Notes: generated from the sequence alone by a model not told the origin. A DNA stretch of 64,000 nucleotides from Pyrinomonadaceae bacterium (GCA_017983495.1 JAGOBH010000002.1:682001-746000); one strand, 5' to 3'. Positions 53,580-62,405 are shown, numbered from the stretch's first letter. A program made the numbers and translations.

Positions 53580-53972
53580 ATGATCAGATTATTTTCGACG
53601 CTTCTTGTTTTTTCGTTGATCAACATTTCGCTTGCCGGTCTTGCTTACGGCCAGGTCAAACTCACCGGACCCGAGAAAAAGACCGAGAAGATCCGTTCTA
53701 AGGTGAAGAAACTGGGCACCGGCGAAAATGCCAAGATACGGGTCAAGCTGGGCGACGGTACCACCTATCAAGGTTACATTCGTGAATCATCGGAAAGCGA
53801 TTTTGTGGTAGTCGATAAAACGGGCAGTTCAACGGCGGTCAAGTATTCCGACGTGAAATCGATCGGCGGCAAAAACCTTTCGACAGGCGCCAAGATCGCG
53901 ATCGCCGCCAGTGCAATCGGTGCCATAATCTTCTTCGCGGTTTTTTGGGCGGTAGTGCAGAACGATGAGTAA
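53580..53972 (+). CDS. Small secreted/membrane protein, paralogue of 7681-8076
   Basis: 130 residues. Signal peptide to about 24, a Lys-rich stretch, the small beta domain ([39 protein letters not shown]) and a C-terminal membrane helix introduced by [11 protein letters not shown]. Length, order and motifs parallel the gene at 7681, but identity is modest, so an old duplication or a widespread family is likely. It precedes tpiA by about 40 bases in the same direction. Function unknown. Confidence 0.75.
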   Translation: MIRLFSTLLVFSLINISLAGLAYGQVKLTGPEKKTEKIRSKVKKLGTGENAKIRVKLGDGTTYQGYIRESSESDFVVVDKTGSSTAVKYSDVKSIGGKNLSTGAKIAIAASAIGAIIFFAVFWAVVQNDE

Positions 53973-54012
53973 GTAAGGAATGGTCGGGTTAAACAAACCG
54001 ATCGGGAAATAT

Positions 54013-54768
54013 ATGAGAAAACCTGTAATAGCAGGAAACTGGAAAATGTATAAACTGCTCGGCGACGCCGTCAACACGGCACTCGAGCTCAAACCGCTGG
54101 TTGCAAACGCAAACCATTGCGAAGTAGTGATCGCACCGGTATTCACCGCCATTAAGACGGTTGCCGACCGTTTGGAAGGGTCGAATGTAAAGGTCGCGGC
54201 TCAGAACTGTGCAGTACAGAATGATTTTGGTGCACATACCGGCGAGATCGCCCCGGCGATGCTTAAGGACGCAGGCTGTTCGCACATTATTATCGGCCAC
54301 TCGGAACGCCGCCAATTCTACGGTGAAACCGACAATTCGGTAAACCAAAAGACAAAAGCAACGCTCGCGGCCGGCCTGACCGCCATCGTCTGCGTCGGCG
54401 AAATGCTGGCCGACAGGGAAGCGGGCAATGCCGAAAATGTGGTCAAAGGGCAATTGGTAAAGGGCTTAGACGGTTTGACAGTTGCCGATATGGAACGTAT
54501 TATTATCGCTTACGAGCCTGTCTGGGCAATTGGTACGGGTAAAACCGCCACGCCCGAACAGGCTCAAGAAATGCACGGTCACATTCGCCAAATCGTTGCG
54601 GCAACGCACGGTGAAGGGGTCGCTCAAGCGGTACGGATCCTTTATGGCGGCTCGGTTAAACCGGACAATATAGCGACACTGATGTCGCAGCCGGATGTGG
54701 ACGGTGCACTGGTCGGCGGAGCAAGCCTCGAAGCATCGAGCTTTTCGCAGATCGTGAATTACAAATAG
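54013..54768 (+). CDS. tpiA: Triosephosphate isomerase
   Basis: About 251 residues from ATG 54013 (an ATG at 53980 adds 11 residues before the conserved GNWKMYK). Active-site Lys in NWKMYK, His in IIGHSERR and Glu in [14 protein letters not shown]; phosphate loop in YGGSVKPDN. It interconverts dihydroxyacetone phosphate and glyceraldehyde-3-phosphate. secG follows 13 bases later, a common pairing. Confidence 0.96.
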   Translation: MRKPVIAGNWKMYKLLGDAVNTALELKPLVANANHCEVVIAPVFTAIKTVADRLEGSNVKVAAQNCAVQNDFGAHTGEIAPAMLKDAGCSHIIIGHSERRQFYGETDNSVNQKTKATLAAGLTAIVCVGEMLADREAGNAENVVKGQLVKGLDGLTVADMERIIIAYEPVWAIGTGKTATPEQAQEMHGHIRQIVAATHGEGVAQAVRILYGGSVKPDNIATLMSQPDVDGALVGGASLEASSFSQIVNYK

Positions 54769-54781
54769 GTGGTCAAATAAG

Positions 54782-55204
54782 TTGGAATATTTCCTGTACT
54801 TTATATTTTTTCTCTCGTGCATCGTGCTCATAGCTGCAGTTCTGCTGCAGCCGGGCAAAACCGATGCCGGAGCATTGTTCACGAGCAACGTTTCCAGCTC
54901 GGCGTTTAGCCCGCGTGGAACGGCAACTGTACTTTCGAAGGTAACGATCGCAGCGGCCGTGTTGTTCATGCTCTCTGCTTTGCTGTTGTCGATGCCCGCC
55001 CTGACCGGTAACGTCTCGGTGCTCTCGAGCAACCCTGACGCGACGACGACACCGGCAGCGAATACTAGCTCGGTAGATGCGAATGCCAATACCGTAGCTG
55101 CTCCGGCCGTTGCAACTGACGCAAATGCAAATACCGCTGCTCCGGCAGCAAATACGGCCGCCCCTGCGGCAAATGCCCCGGCTTCGGCCCCGGCCAACAA
55201 GTAG
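54782..55204 (+). CDS. secG: Protein translocase subunit SecG
   Basis: 140 residues with a TTG start. Two membrane helices (FLYFIFFLSCIVLIAAVLLQ and TIAAAVLFMLSALLLSMPA) are linked by the conserved QPGKTDAGALFTS and SPRGTATVLSK. It assists SecYE-mediated export. An Ala/Asn/Thr-rich tail of about 60 residues is added, probably disordered in the periplasm. The location after tpiA supports the call. Confidence 0.9.
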   Translation: MEYFLYFIFFLSCIVLIAAVLLQPGKTDAGALFTSNVSSSAFSPRGTATVLSKVTIAAAVLFMLSALLLSMPALTGNVSVLSSNPDATTTPAANTSSVDANANTVAAPAVATDANANTAAPAANTAAPAANAPASAPANK

Positions 55205-55218
55205 TTTTTGACAAATTA

Positions 55219-55303
55219 GCTCAGGTGGCGTAATTGGTAGCCGCGCACGTTTGAGGGGCGTGTGGAGTAATCCGTGGGGGTTCGAGTCCCCCCCTGAGCA
55301 CCA
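55219..55303 (+). tRNA. tRNA-Leu (GAG)
   Basis: 85 bases with CCA encoded. The 7-bp acceptor stem pairs 55219-55225 with 55293-55299. The anticodon stem CACGT / GCGTG encloses TTGAGGG, anticodon GAG at 55253-55255. A long variable arm and the T-loop GTTCGAGTC confirm a class II leucine tRNA. Confidence 0.95.
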
Positions 55304-55310
55304 TATCTGA

Positions 55311-55337
55311 AAAAGACAGGCACATGACCTGTCTTTT
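55311..55337 (+). terminator. Terminator after tRNA-Leu
   Basis: A 10-bp stem, AAAAGACAGG with CCTGTCTTTT, around a 7-base loop, ending in TTTT, right after the tRNA. Confidence 0.85.
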
Positions 55338-55401
55338 CTCGGACCGTGATGTTGCATAGTTGCAATACTATTGCATCTCAGATCTTTGACAATTGAATAC
55401 G

Positions 55402-56292
55402 TTATTCCGTGACCACCATCGTGCCGGTGCCTTCGTCGGTAAATACCTCGGCCAGGATCGCATTACGCCGCGTTCCGCTGACAACGTGAGCGGAACGCAC
55501 CCCGCGTTTCAGCAAAGAGATGAGACCCTCGAGCTTTGGTATCATGCCGCCGATGGCCCGGCCCGATTCGATCAGATGCTGGGCGTCCGCGATGGTTATT
55601 CGAGAGAATTTGGTACTTTCATCGTCCGGAACGAGGTAGATCCCGTTGACGTCAGACAACAGGATGATCTTTTCGGCGCTAAGGCTTACGGCGATCTCCG
55701 ACGCGATCGTGTCGGCATTGATGTTAAATATCTTGCCATCATTGTCCGCACCGAGCGAGGAAATTATCGGCAAATAGCCGCTGTCGAGCAGGGTGTTGAT
55801 CAGCGAGACATCGATCTCGACGATATCTCCGACGTGGCCGAAATCGACAGACTCGGTCGCGCCGGTTTCGCGGTTCACGACGTCACGCGGCGGACGCTTA
55901 ACGGCTTTGACCACGCCACCGTCGATACCTGAGAGCCCGACGGCGTGAATACCGCGTCGGCGGAACTGGGCGAGTATCTCGGTATTGATCTTTCCGCGAA
56001 AGATCATTTTGGCAAGCTCGAGCGTGTCGTCATCAGTGACCCGACGACCGCCGATGACTGTTTGGACTACACCGAGCTTCTCAGCAAGCTCATTTAACTG
56101 CTTGCCGCCGCCATGGATCACACATACCCGGATCCCGACCTGATGCAGCAAGGCGAGTTCCTCGGCAAGCGATGCGAGATTTTCCTTATCCTCTGTCACC
56201 TTTCCGGAGAATTTTACGACGAAGGTCTTGCCCTGAAACTTTTGTATATAGGGCAGCGACTCGCGTAACAGATCTAGTGTTTCGTGTTCCAT
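55402..56292 (-). CDS. argB: N-acetylglutamate (acylglutamate) kinase
   Basis: 296 residues. FVVKFSGKVTED (phosphate-binding lysine), VIHGGGKQLNELAEKLG and GGMIPKLEGLISLLKRGV are typical of ArgB. It phosphorylates the gamma-carboxylate of N-acylglutamate, the second step of arginine synthesis. It is last in the operon, 9 bases after the carbamoyltransferase. Given the variant carbamoyltransferase, the acyl group could be acetyl or succinyl. Confidence 0.93.
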   Translation of the reverse strand: MEHETLDLLRESLPYIQKFQGKTFVVKFSGKVTEDKENLASLAEELALLHQVGIRVCVIHGGGKQLNELAEKLGVVQTVIGGRRVTDDDTLELAKMIFRGKINTEILAQFRRRGIHAVGLSGIDGGVVKAVKRPPRDVVNRETGATESVDFGHVGDIVEIDVSLINTLLDSGYLPIISSLGADNDGKIFNINADTIASEIAVSLSAEKIILLSDVNGIYLVPDDESTKFSRITIADAQHLIESGRAIGGMIPKLEGLISLLKRGVRSAHVVSGTRRNAILAEVFTDEGTGTMVVTE

Positions 56293-56301
56293 AGCTGGAG
56301 A

Positions 56302-57306
56302 TCAAATTCGGCTGATCAGTTGGGTGATTATCGCTTTTTGTACGTGCAATCGATTTTCCGCTTCGTCGATCACAACCGAATTGGCTGAGTCGATCACTCC
56401 ATCCGTGACGACCACATTTCGCCTTACCGGCAGGCAGTGCATGAATATGGCGTTGTCGGTTTTCGCCATCTTCGCTTCATCGACTATCCAGTTGTGACGC
56501 AATTCCGCCCGATGGGCAACATCGCGGTCGGGGTCGCCATAAAAGTTTTTGCTGCCCCAGCTTTTGGCATATACGACCTCGATGCCGTCATACGCCGAAG
56601 CAACTTCGTTCGTGAACTCGATCGATCCGCCGTTCGCCGACGAAAGCTGCTGCATCTCGGAGATAAGCTCGCTGTCGAGTTCGTAGCCGGCCGGATGTGC
56701 GATTCTCAGATCATGGCCGAACTGAGCAGCGGCCAATGCAAAACTATTGGGAACGGCCATCGGGAGCGGTTTTGGGTGCCATGCCCAGGTCAATAGCACT
56801 TTTTTTCGCTCGGTCCCAAGCTTTTCGCGGATCGTCATCATATCCGCCATCGATTGACACGGATGATGCATTGCGGATTCCAGATTGATCACCGGCACGC
56901 TCGCATACTTTGCAAAGGCGGTTAGTATCGGGTCGGTGCGTTCCGTTTCCCAGTCTTTGAGCTCGGCGAATGTGCGGACGCCGATTGCCGACACGTAACG
57001 CTCAAGAACGCGGACAAATTCGGCAAGGTGCTCGGTCTTGTTACCGTCCATGACGACGCCTTCACGGTGCTCAAGCGTCCACGACGTTCCGCCGGGCTCA
57101 AGGATCACGGCATTGCCGCCTAGTTCATAAATCCCCACCTGCATCGACGCCCGCGTACGAAGGCTTGGATTGAAGAACACCAGAGCGACTGATTTTCCGG
57201 CAAGCGGCTTACCCTTGGTTTGACCACTCTTGATCAGGTTAGCCGACTCGAGGATCGATTCAAGCTCCGCTAACGACAGATCCGAAGTTTTAAGAAAATT
57301 GTTCAT
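56302..57306 (-). CDS. N-acetyl- or N-succinylornithine carbamoyltransferase
   Basis: 334 residues. The carbamoyl-phosphate site is FFNPSLRTRAS, and HHPCQ and HCLPVRRN are present. It matches the acylornithine (ArgF') branch rather than ordinary ornithine carbamoyltransferase: TWAWHPKPLPMAVPNSF, MDGNKTEHLAEF and ENRLHVQKAI, where the last lysine is the carboxylated residue in the Xanthomonas enzyme. At the known specificity position (Glu in N-acetyl, Pro in N-succinyl types) this protein has Thr91. Small residues there are reported to favour N-succinylornithine. Its ATG overlaps the argD stop. Confidence 0.88.
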   Translation of the reverse strand: MNNFLKTSDLSLAELESILESANLIKSGQTKGKPLAGKSVALVFFNPSLRTRASMQVGIYELGGNAVILEPGGTSWTLEHREGVVMDGNKTEHLAEFVRVLERYVSAIGVRTFAELKDWETERTDPILTAFAKYASVPVINLESAMHHPCQSMADMMTIREKLGTERKKVLLTWAWHPKPLPMAVPNSFALAAAQFGHDLRIAHPAGYELDSELISEMQQLSSANGGSIEFTNEVASAYDGIEVVYAKSWGSKNFYGDPDRDVAHRAELRHNWIVDEAKMAKTDNAIFMHCLPVRRNVVVTDGVIDSANSVVIDEAENRLHVQKAIITQLISRI

Positions 57307-58466
57307 TTTCCGAGTACCTCGAGCATCATGTCAATTTCGTCAGTGGTCACACAAAGCGGAGGCAATAACCGCAGAACCCTAGGATCGCTGGATGTTCCTG
57401 TAATGATATTGCTGTCGAGCAGTTTCTTATGCATCGGAGCACAAGGCCCCTCAAATTCAATTCCGAGCAGGCAGCCCTTGCCGCGAACACCAATGACGCC
57501 TGGAAAACCTGCGAGCGAATCGCGCAAATGCTGTTCAACGCGGCGAGCATTGCTGATCATGTCGTCTGTTTCGATAGCCTCGAGTGTCGCCAGAACCGCC
57601 GCCATCGCGAGCATTCCGCCGCCGAACGTTGTGCCGAGATCATTGGTCTTAATGTGCTCCGAGACCGATTCGTTTACGAGACACGCTCCGACCGGAACGC
57701 CGCTGCCTAGCGATTTTGCCAGGGTGATAACGTCGGGAACAACACCGCCCGCGGCATCGCTTCCGGCAAAGAACCACGTGCCGGTCCGCCCAATGCCTGT
57801 TTGTACTTCGTCGAAAATGAGCGCGATCCCTAGATCGTCGCAGATCTGGCGGAGACCATCGAAAAACTCCGGTGGAGCTTCGCAGACGCCGGCCATCGAC
57901 TGGATCGGTTCAAGCATTATCGCAGCCGTCCCGAGATCAGCGACGGCTCGTACACTGTCCAGGTCACCAAATACCGCCGAAACGTGACCGGGCACATTCG
58001 GCTTACCGATCTCGCGATATTTTCCCAAGAAGGTCGCCGATATCGAATCTGCTGTTCTGCCATGAAAGCCGCCGGTAAACGTGATCACCTTGTCGCGACC
58101 GGTTGCCATACGGGCGATACGCATCGCATTTTCGTTTGCCTCTGTACCGGAATTGCAGAAAAATGCCTTCGAAAGGGAATCAGGGGCGCTTGAGACCAGC
58201 TTTTCGGCGGCTCTGGCTCTGACGCTCGAGTAAACAAGATTAGAGTAGAAGAGAATCTTTTCAGCCTGATCGCGTATCGCCTCAACAACGTGAGGATGCG
58301 AATGTCCCGTCGCACAAACAGCATGGCCGCCATACAGGTCAAGGTATTTGTCGCCATCGCTTGTCCAAACCCACGGTCCGGAACCGCGTTCGACAGCTAT
58401 TTCCATCTTCGCGTACGTCGCTAATTGAAACTGCGATTCTAGATGTTGTATTTCTTGAAAATTCAT
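57303..58466 (-). CDS. argD: Acylornithine aminotransferase
   Basis: 387 residues, class III aminotransferase. GHSHPHVVEAI, the FHGRTADSISATF motif, LIFDEVQTGIGRTG and the PLP lysine in ITLAKSLGSGVP. It makes N-acylornithine from N-acylglutamate semialdehyde. Overlaps the carbamoyltransferase start by 4 bases and starts 53 bases after argC. Confidence 0.93.
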   Translation of the reverse strand: MNFQEIQHLESQFQLATYAKMEIAVERGSGPWVWTSDGDKYLDLYGGHAVCATGHSHPHVVEAIRDQAEKILFYSNLVYSSVRARAAEKLVSSAPDSLSKAFFCNSGTEANENAMRIARMATGRDKVITFTGGFHGRTADSISATFLGKYREIGKPNVPGHVSAVFGDLDSVRAVADLGTAAIMLEPIQSMAGVCEAPPEFFDGLRQICDDLGIALIFDEVQTGIGRTGTWFFAGSDAAGGVVPDVITLAKSLGSGVPVGACLVNESVSEHIKTNDLGTTFGGGMLAMAAVLATLEAIETDDMISNARRVEQHLRDSLAGFPGVIGVRGKGCLLGIEFEGPCAPMHKKLLDSNIITGTSSDPRVLRLLPPLCVTTDEIDMMLEVLGK

Positions 58467-58519
58467 TTTCTGCTGCCGAGGTCAACCCGCGGTTTTAGTC
58501 ACTCAATGTTCTCAACGCT

Positions 58520-59563
58520 TTACGGGTTTGTCCCAACAAGCCGCAACCCGGTTGTCTCGTCGAGACCGCACATTAGATTCATGTTCTGAACGGCCTGCCC
58601 AGCGGCACCCTTAACAAGGTTATCAATAGCTGAAAAAACTACCACCTGCTTACCATTTGAGTGGACCGCAATATCACAGAAATTTGTTGTTTTTACCCAA
58701 TTGATGTCCGGTGATCCGTTGACGATCCGGACAAAATTGGCACCGGCGTAGAAATGCCGGTATTGATGTTCGAGATCCTCGTTCGACATGTTCACAGTCG
58801 TTTCAAAATAGCATGACGCAAAAATCCCGCGAGATACCGGCAGACTGTGTGTCATGAATATAAACTCGTGGCGAAAATCACCAACGTTCCGGAGGTGCTG
58901 TTCGATCTCTGGGACATGCTGGTGCGTGAATGGCTTGTAGGCATAGAACGAATTCATCCGCTGTGGATGATGGGTGTTTGCCGCCGGCTTTGCCCCGGAT
59001 CCGCTCGAGCCGGTCTTGGCGTCGACAATGACCTTGCCGCTGATCATGCCGCTCTTGACCATCGGTGCCAGAGCAAGCAGTGTCGCGGTGGCAAAACAAC
59101 CCGGATTGGCAACATACTGAGCAGACCCGATCGCATCACGATTTGTCTCTGTTAGGCCGTAAACAAATTGCCTTTGCAGGTCGGCAGCGGTTTGGTCTAG
59201 TTTGTAATACTCTTTAAAAACTTCCGGATCGTCTATTCTGAAATCTCCCGAAAGGTCGATCACTTTGACATGACTTGAAAGTTTCGGGATAAGGCTTAAA
59301 GCCTGTCCGTGAGGCAAGGCGAAAAACGCGATGTCAATATCATCGACCAGGGAAAGATCCTCAGGGGCCGGGGCGAATTCCAGATCGGTCAAACCATTAA
59401 GGTTACGATGAACGTCACTGACTGCCTTTCCGGCATGTTCGTTCGCAGTTACCAGGACGATCTCGGCATTCGGGTGGAAAAGCAAAATACGCAGCAGTTC
59501 GCTACCGCCGTAACCCGACCCCCCGAATATCGCGATCCTGAATTTTTGTTGCGCATCCTGCAT
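58520..59563 (-). CDS. argC: N-acylglutamyl-phosphate reductase
   Basis: 347 residues. NADP site AIFGGSGYGGSELLR, active-site Cys in VANPGCFATATLLAL, His in FMTHSLPVSRG. It reduces the acylglutamyl phosphate to the semialdehyde. It starts immediately after the P-loop gene stop (TAAATG), so it is translationally coupled to it. Confidence 0.94.
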   Translation of the reverse strand: MQDAQQKFRIAIFGGSGYGGSELLRILLFHPNAEIVLVTANEHAGKAVSDVHRNLNGLTDLEFAPAPEDLSLVDDIDIAFFALPHGQALSLIPKLSSHVKVIDLSGDFRIDDPEVFKEYYKLDQTAADLQRQFVYGLTETNRDAIGSAQYVANPGCFATATLLALAPMVKSGMISGKVIVDAKTGSSGSGAKPAANTHHPQRMNSFYAYKPFTHQHVPEIEQHLRNVGDFRHEFIFMTHSLPVSRGIFASCYFETTVNMSNEDLEHQYRHFYAGANFVRIVNGSPDINWVKTTNFCDIAVHSNGKQVVVFSAIDNLVKGAAGQAVQNMNLMCGLDETTGLRLVGTNP

Positions 59564-60619
59564 TTATGCTGCTAGCTTAAGCTCCTCTATCGGTTGATAC
59601 GCCAAGTCGAAAAGTCCGGATCCGTTTCGCCGAGCATTACCTGCATTCAATTTGAAGTTTTCTTTGATAAAGTCTTCGCCCATTTTGGAGTCCGTGACGG
59701 AGCCTGCGACAACGTCGATCTCGATACCGAACGCCTTAAGTACATTCATTCCGCCAACGACCCCAACATAGTCCGAAGCACAGAATATAAAGGTCGAAAA
59801 GCAACTTTTCAATTCGGTATCCTGCAACAGAGTGTCGACGCCGTATCCGCCGATGATACCGTCACCAAGTTCAACCACTATCAGATCGGGTTGAAGCGAG
59901 TTTAGATGATTGAGGATCGCCATTGCCGTCGGAGCAAGATCCTCGATATTCGCCGTCGAAGGCAGGCCGCAATCGATAAAGCTCGCAGTTGAAAATGCAC
60001 CATGGTCCTGCATATTCAGGGTGTCGCGGAGTGCGGCAACACCTGAGAGCTTTGCGGCAGCAACCCTTAGCCCTCGATGACTCGCTTGTTTGATGATCTC
60101 CGTCGCCGCGACGGTCTTTCCTGAGTTCATACAGGAACCGGCGATCACGATTACCGGTGCTGAAGGTTCGAGGTAAGCTGCGGGGGCAAGCGCCCCGCGA
60201 GCGATATTCAGAACAATGCCTTCGACGTCGCACGCCAAACCAATGACCTCAACCTCGATCGCATCCGACAGGGAAGAGTGATGGCCGCTGCAGATACCGA
60301 TAACGCCACCCATATTCAGCAGATGCAGCCGATCACCGGCCTTTATCGATGACGGCACGTCGCCGACAAATCCTTTGAGGGCTCGTCGTGTACCCAGTAC
60401 GCCGACCAGGACATCGCCAAGGGTAATCCGAGCCAGACGTCCGTTTGGGAGCTCAAGATTACCGTAGGTCGCGGACTCGCCCAGAGCCTTAACTACCACC
60501 ACATCGCCGGAGGTCGGATGCTGCGTAGTCTCGATCACATCAATCTCCCGTGCGATATCAAATATCGATGTTGCCGATCCATACTTATCGATCACAATTG
60601 TCTTCGTACCGCTTATCAT
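59564..60619 (-). CDS. Uncharacterised P-loop NTPase in the arginine operon
   Basis: 351 residues. The N-terminal 150 residues form a beta-rich domain (VVVVKALGESATYGNLELP, ARITLGDVLVGVLGTRRALK). The second half is a P-loop domain of the SIMIBI/MobB-like type: GSCMNSGKT at 161-169 and LIVVELGDGIIGGYG near 250 (likely Walker B region). No signal peptide. Its ATG overlaps the argR stop by one base and its stop abuts the argC ATG, so it is locked between them. A role in arginine synthesis or its control is likely from position; the reaction is unknown. I do not recognise a named family with confidence. Confidence 0.75.
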   Translation of the reverse strand: MISGTKTIVIDKYGSATSIFDIAREIDVIETTQHPTSGDVVVVKALGESATYGNLELPNGRLARITLGDVLVGVLGTRRALKGFVGDVPSSIKAGDRLHLLNMGGVIGICSGHHSSLSDAIEVEVIGLACDVEGIVLNIARGALAPAAYLEPSAPVIVIAGSCMNSGKTVAATEIIKQASHRGLRVAAAKLSGVAALRDTLNMQDHGAFSTASFIDCGLPSTANIEDLAPTAMAILNHLNSLQPDLIVVELGDGIIGGYGVDTLLQDTELKSCFSTFIFCASDYVGVVGGMNVLKAFGIEIDVVAGSVTDSKMGEDFIKENFKLNAGNARRNGSGLFDLAYQPIEELKLAA

Positions 60620-61044
60620 TAGGCAAACTTCCTTGATAGGACATCCCAGAGCTTTTTGATCACTATTCGCTGGTGCTGCAGCGATTCGACCGCGACAAAG
60701 ATCGTGTCATCACCAGCAATTGTCCCGACGATCTCGCTGATCTTGGCCCGATCCATCTTTACCGCGATCGCCGAGGCTAATCCCGACTGGCAATTAACCA
60801 CTATTAAATTATCGCCAGCTGCCCTAAGTCCGATCGGGCCAAAATCCGTCGATTCACCGTGACGAGGAGATGTGTATTGCCCCCCGACCTTTACAACGCC
60901 GAGTTCGACCAGATCGCGAGACACACTCGCTTGCGTTACATCGAAACCTCGTTCGGCGAGCTTTGTAACGATCTGATCTTGCCGGGCGATTTTCTCGCTC
61001 TCGATCATCTTTAGAATAATGCTATGTCGATGCTCTCTATTCAC
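60619..61044 (-). CDS. argR: Arginine repressor
   Basis: 141 residues. N-terminal winged helix (QDQIVTKLAERGFDVTQASV, SRDLVELGVV) and C-terminal arginine-binding domain (GTIAGDDTIFVAV with the Asp pair). It represses arginine synthesis when bound to arginine as a hexamer. First gene of the arg operon, so autoregulation is expected. Palindromic TGCATATATGCA just upstream is a candidate site. Confidence 0.94.
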   Translation of the reverse strand: MNREHRHSIILKMIESEKIARQDQIVTKLAERGFDVTQASVSRDLVELGVVKVGGQYTSPRHGESTDFGPIGLRAAGDNLIVVNCQSGLASAIAVKMDRAKISEIVGTIAGDDTIFVAVESLQHQRIVIKKLWDVLSRKFA

Positions 61045-61056
61045 TATCTTTTTGTT

Positions 61057-61110
61057 TGCATAGTATTTTCATCATATGCATTATCGTCGCATTGAACGTG
61101 CATATATGCA
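61057..61110 (-). promoter_or_regulatory. Candidate ArgR operator cluster
   Basis: TGCATATATGCA (61099-61110) is a perfect 12-base palindrome, with further half-sites TGCATA at 61057-61062 and TATGCA at 61075-61080. They lie downstream of the predicted -10, in the leader of argR, where an ArgR hexamer could block transcription. Confidence 0.6.
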
Positions 61111-61122
61111 ATATATATCCAT

Positions 61123-61151
61123 ATAATATACATTCTTGTGCTCGCTGTCAA
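61123..61151 (-). promoter_or_regulatory. Sigma-70 promoter of the argR operon
   Basis: Minus strand TTGACA (61146-61151), 17-base spacer, TATTAT (61123-61128). A near-consensus promoter about 80 bases before the argR start. Confidence 0.8.
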
Positions 61152-61193
61152 TAGTGTTGTTCGGATCCCGCCTGAAGAACCGTTACAGCCAGA

Positions 61194-62399
61194 TCAAAAT
61201 AGCGCTACTTTGATTCGAAGAAATTTCTTGGGATTTTGTCTGAAATCATATAGGAGTTTGGTGCCCTCGCTCGAAAACTGATTAATTGTCGATGCGGTCT
61301 GATTAATATTGTTATAGAGTGTCTCGTCCGTAACAAACTTGCCGAGCGTGCCTTTTCCGGCTTGAGCGTCGGCGATTACCGCTTCGATCCGAGTCGTGGT
61401 CGAATTGAATTTTGCGATTGCGTCTCGCACGTCCTGATAAAGAGCTTCGTCCTTCAGGAATTTGCCAGCCGTACCCTTACCGTCTTTCAGATCGGTTGTA
61501 ACGATCTTGATATCTTCGGCGATCTCGTTGATCTTTACGACTGATTTACGCAGATCGGCTATGGTGGCTCGGGTTTCGTTATACAAGGCATCGTCGCTGA
61601 CAAATTTACCGGCCGAGCCTTTTCCAGCCTTTATATCTGCAGAGATCGCTTCCAGACTTGCAACTGTCTTATTGAGACTATCGTAAAGTGCCGGGTCGTT
61701 GACCAATTTACCCGCAGTGCCTCCTCCCCTGTTGATCTTGTCGATCGTCGTTTGCAGCCTGGTCATCGTCGATCTAGTCTCCGCCACCGCTCCATCCAAA
61801 CTTTCATAAAGAGCTTCGTCGTTAATAATGCGGCCGAGCGTGCCGTCACCCTGATTAGCCTTATTAAGAATTTCGTTGGCGGGTATCGCAAGCTTGTTTA
61901 TCTGTTTAAGGAGATCATTGCCGGTCGCAGTCAGCTGATTCATAGAGATAGCCGAGTTTGACGCCAGGATCGTGTCCTCAACCACCGGCTCGCCTTTCGC
62001 GGTTCCCGGTGAGATGTTTATCATCTTCTCGTTGCCCAATACAGACGTAGCAATAAGTTGCGCGGTCGAATCTGTCCTGATCAGATCGCCGATCGGTTTA
62101 TTTTCGAAAACCTGCACAACGGACAGAGTTGCCTCGATCCTTTCGCCGGCGGGGCTGTCGGGAGGAAGGAATTTTACGTCTTTTACCTTCCCAACCGGGA
62201 TCCCGGCAAGCTGAACATCCGCATTCGAATGGAGGCCATCGGCACTGGCAAATCTCACCCTCAAATTCATCCTCTTTTCAAACGGATTGAAATCTCCGGA
62301 TGAATTGATGATCAAAAATCCAAATACCAAAAGGGCAGCGAGCATGAATATGCCGACGCGAAGTTCACTAATCGTCAATCTTTGGTTGGTTTTGGGCAT
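61194..62399 (-). CDS. mlaD: MCE/MlaD family lipid transport protein with repeated C-terminal units
   Basis: 401 residues. One N-terminal membrane helix (IFMLAALLVFGFLIINSSG), an MCE domain at 40-140 (MNLRVRFASADGLHSNADVQ, LAGIPVGKVKDVKF), then a long helical region with five copies of a G-x-G-[TS]-x-G-[KR] x4 D-x-x-LY unit (for example GTLGRIINDEALY, GTAGKLVNDPALY, GKFVTDETLY) about 45 residues apart. It would form a hexameric tube across the periplasm with the MlaEF transporter. Lies 6 bases after mlaF. Confidence 0.88.
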   Translation of the reverse strand: MPKTNQRLTISELRVGIFMLAALLVFGFLIINSSGDFNPFEKRMNLRVRFASADGLHSNADVQLAGIPVGKVKDVKFLPPDSPAGERIEATLSVVQVFENKPIGDLIRTDSTAQLIATSVLGNEKMINISPGTAKGEPVVEDTILASNSAISMNQLTATGNDLLKQINKLAIPANEILNKANQGDGTLGRIINDEALYESLDGAVAETRSTMTRLQTTIDKINRGGGTAGKLVNDPALYDSLNKTVASLEAISADIKAGKGSAGKFVSDDALYNETRATIADLRKSVVKINEIAEDIKIVTTDLKDGKGTAGKFLKDEALYQDVRDAIAKFNSTTTRIEAVIADAQAGKGTLGKFVTDETLYNNINQTASTINQFSSEGTKLLYDFRQNPKKFLRIKVALF

Positions 62400-62405
62400 T
62401 TTCGT

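Noticed and set aside
56302..57306. Ordinary ornithine carbamoyltransferase (argF)
   Set aside because: Sequence blocks match the N-acylornithine branch (TWAWHPKPLP, MDGNKTEHL, ENRLHVQKAI), not the SMRTRTRVSFE/HCLPA type.
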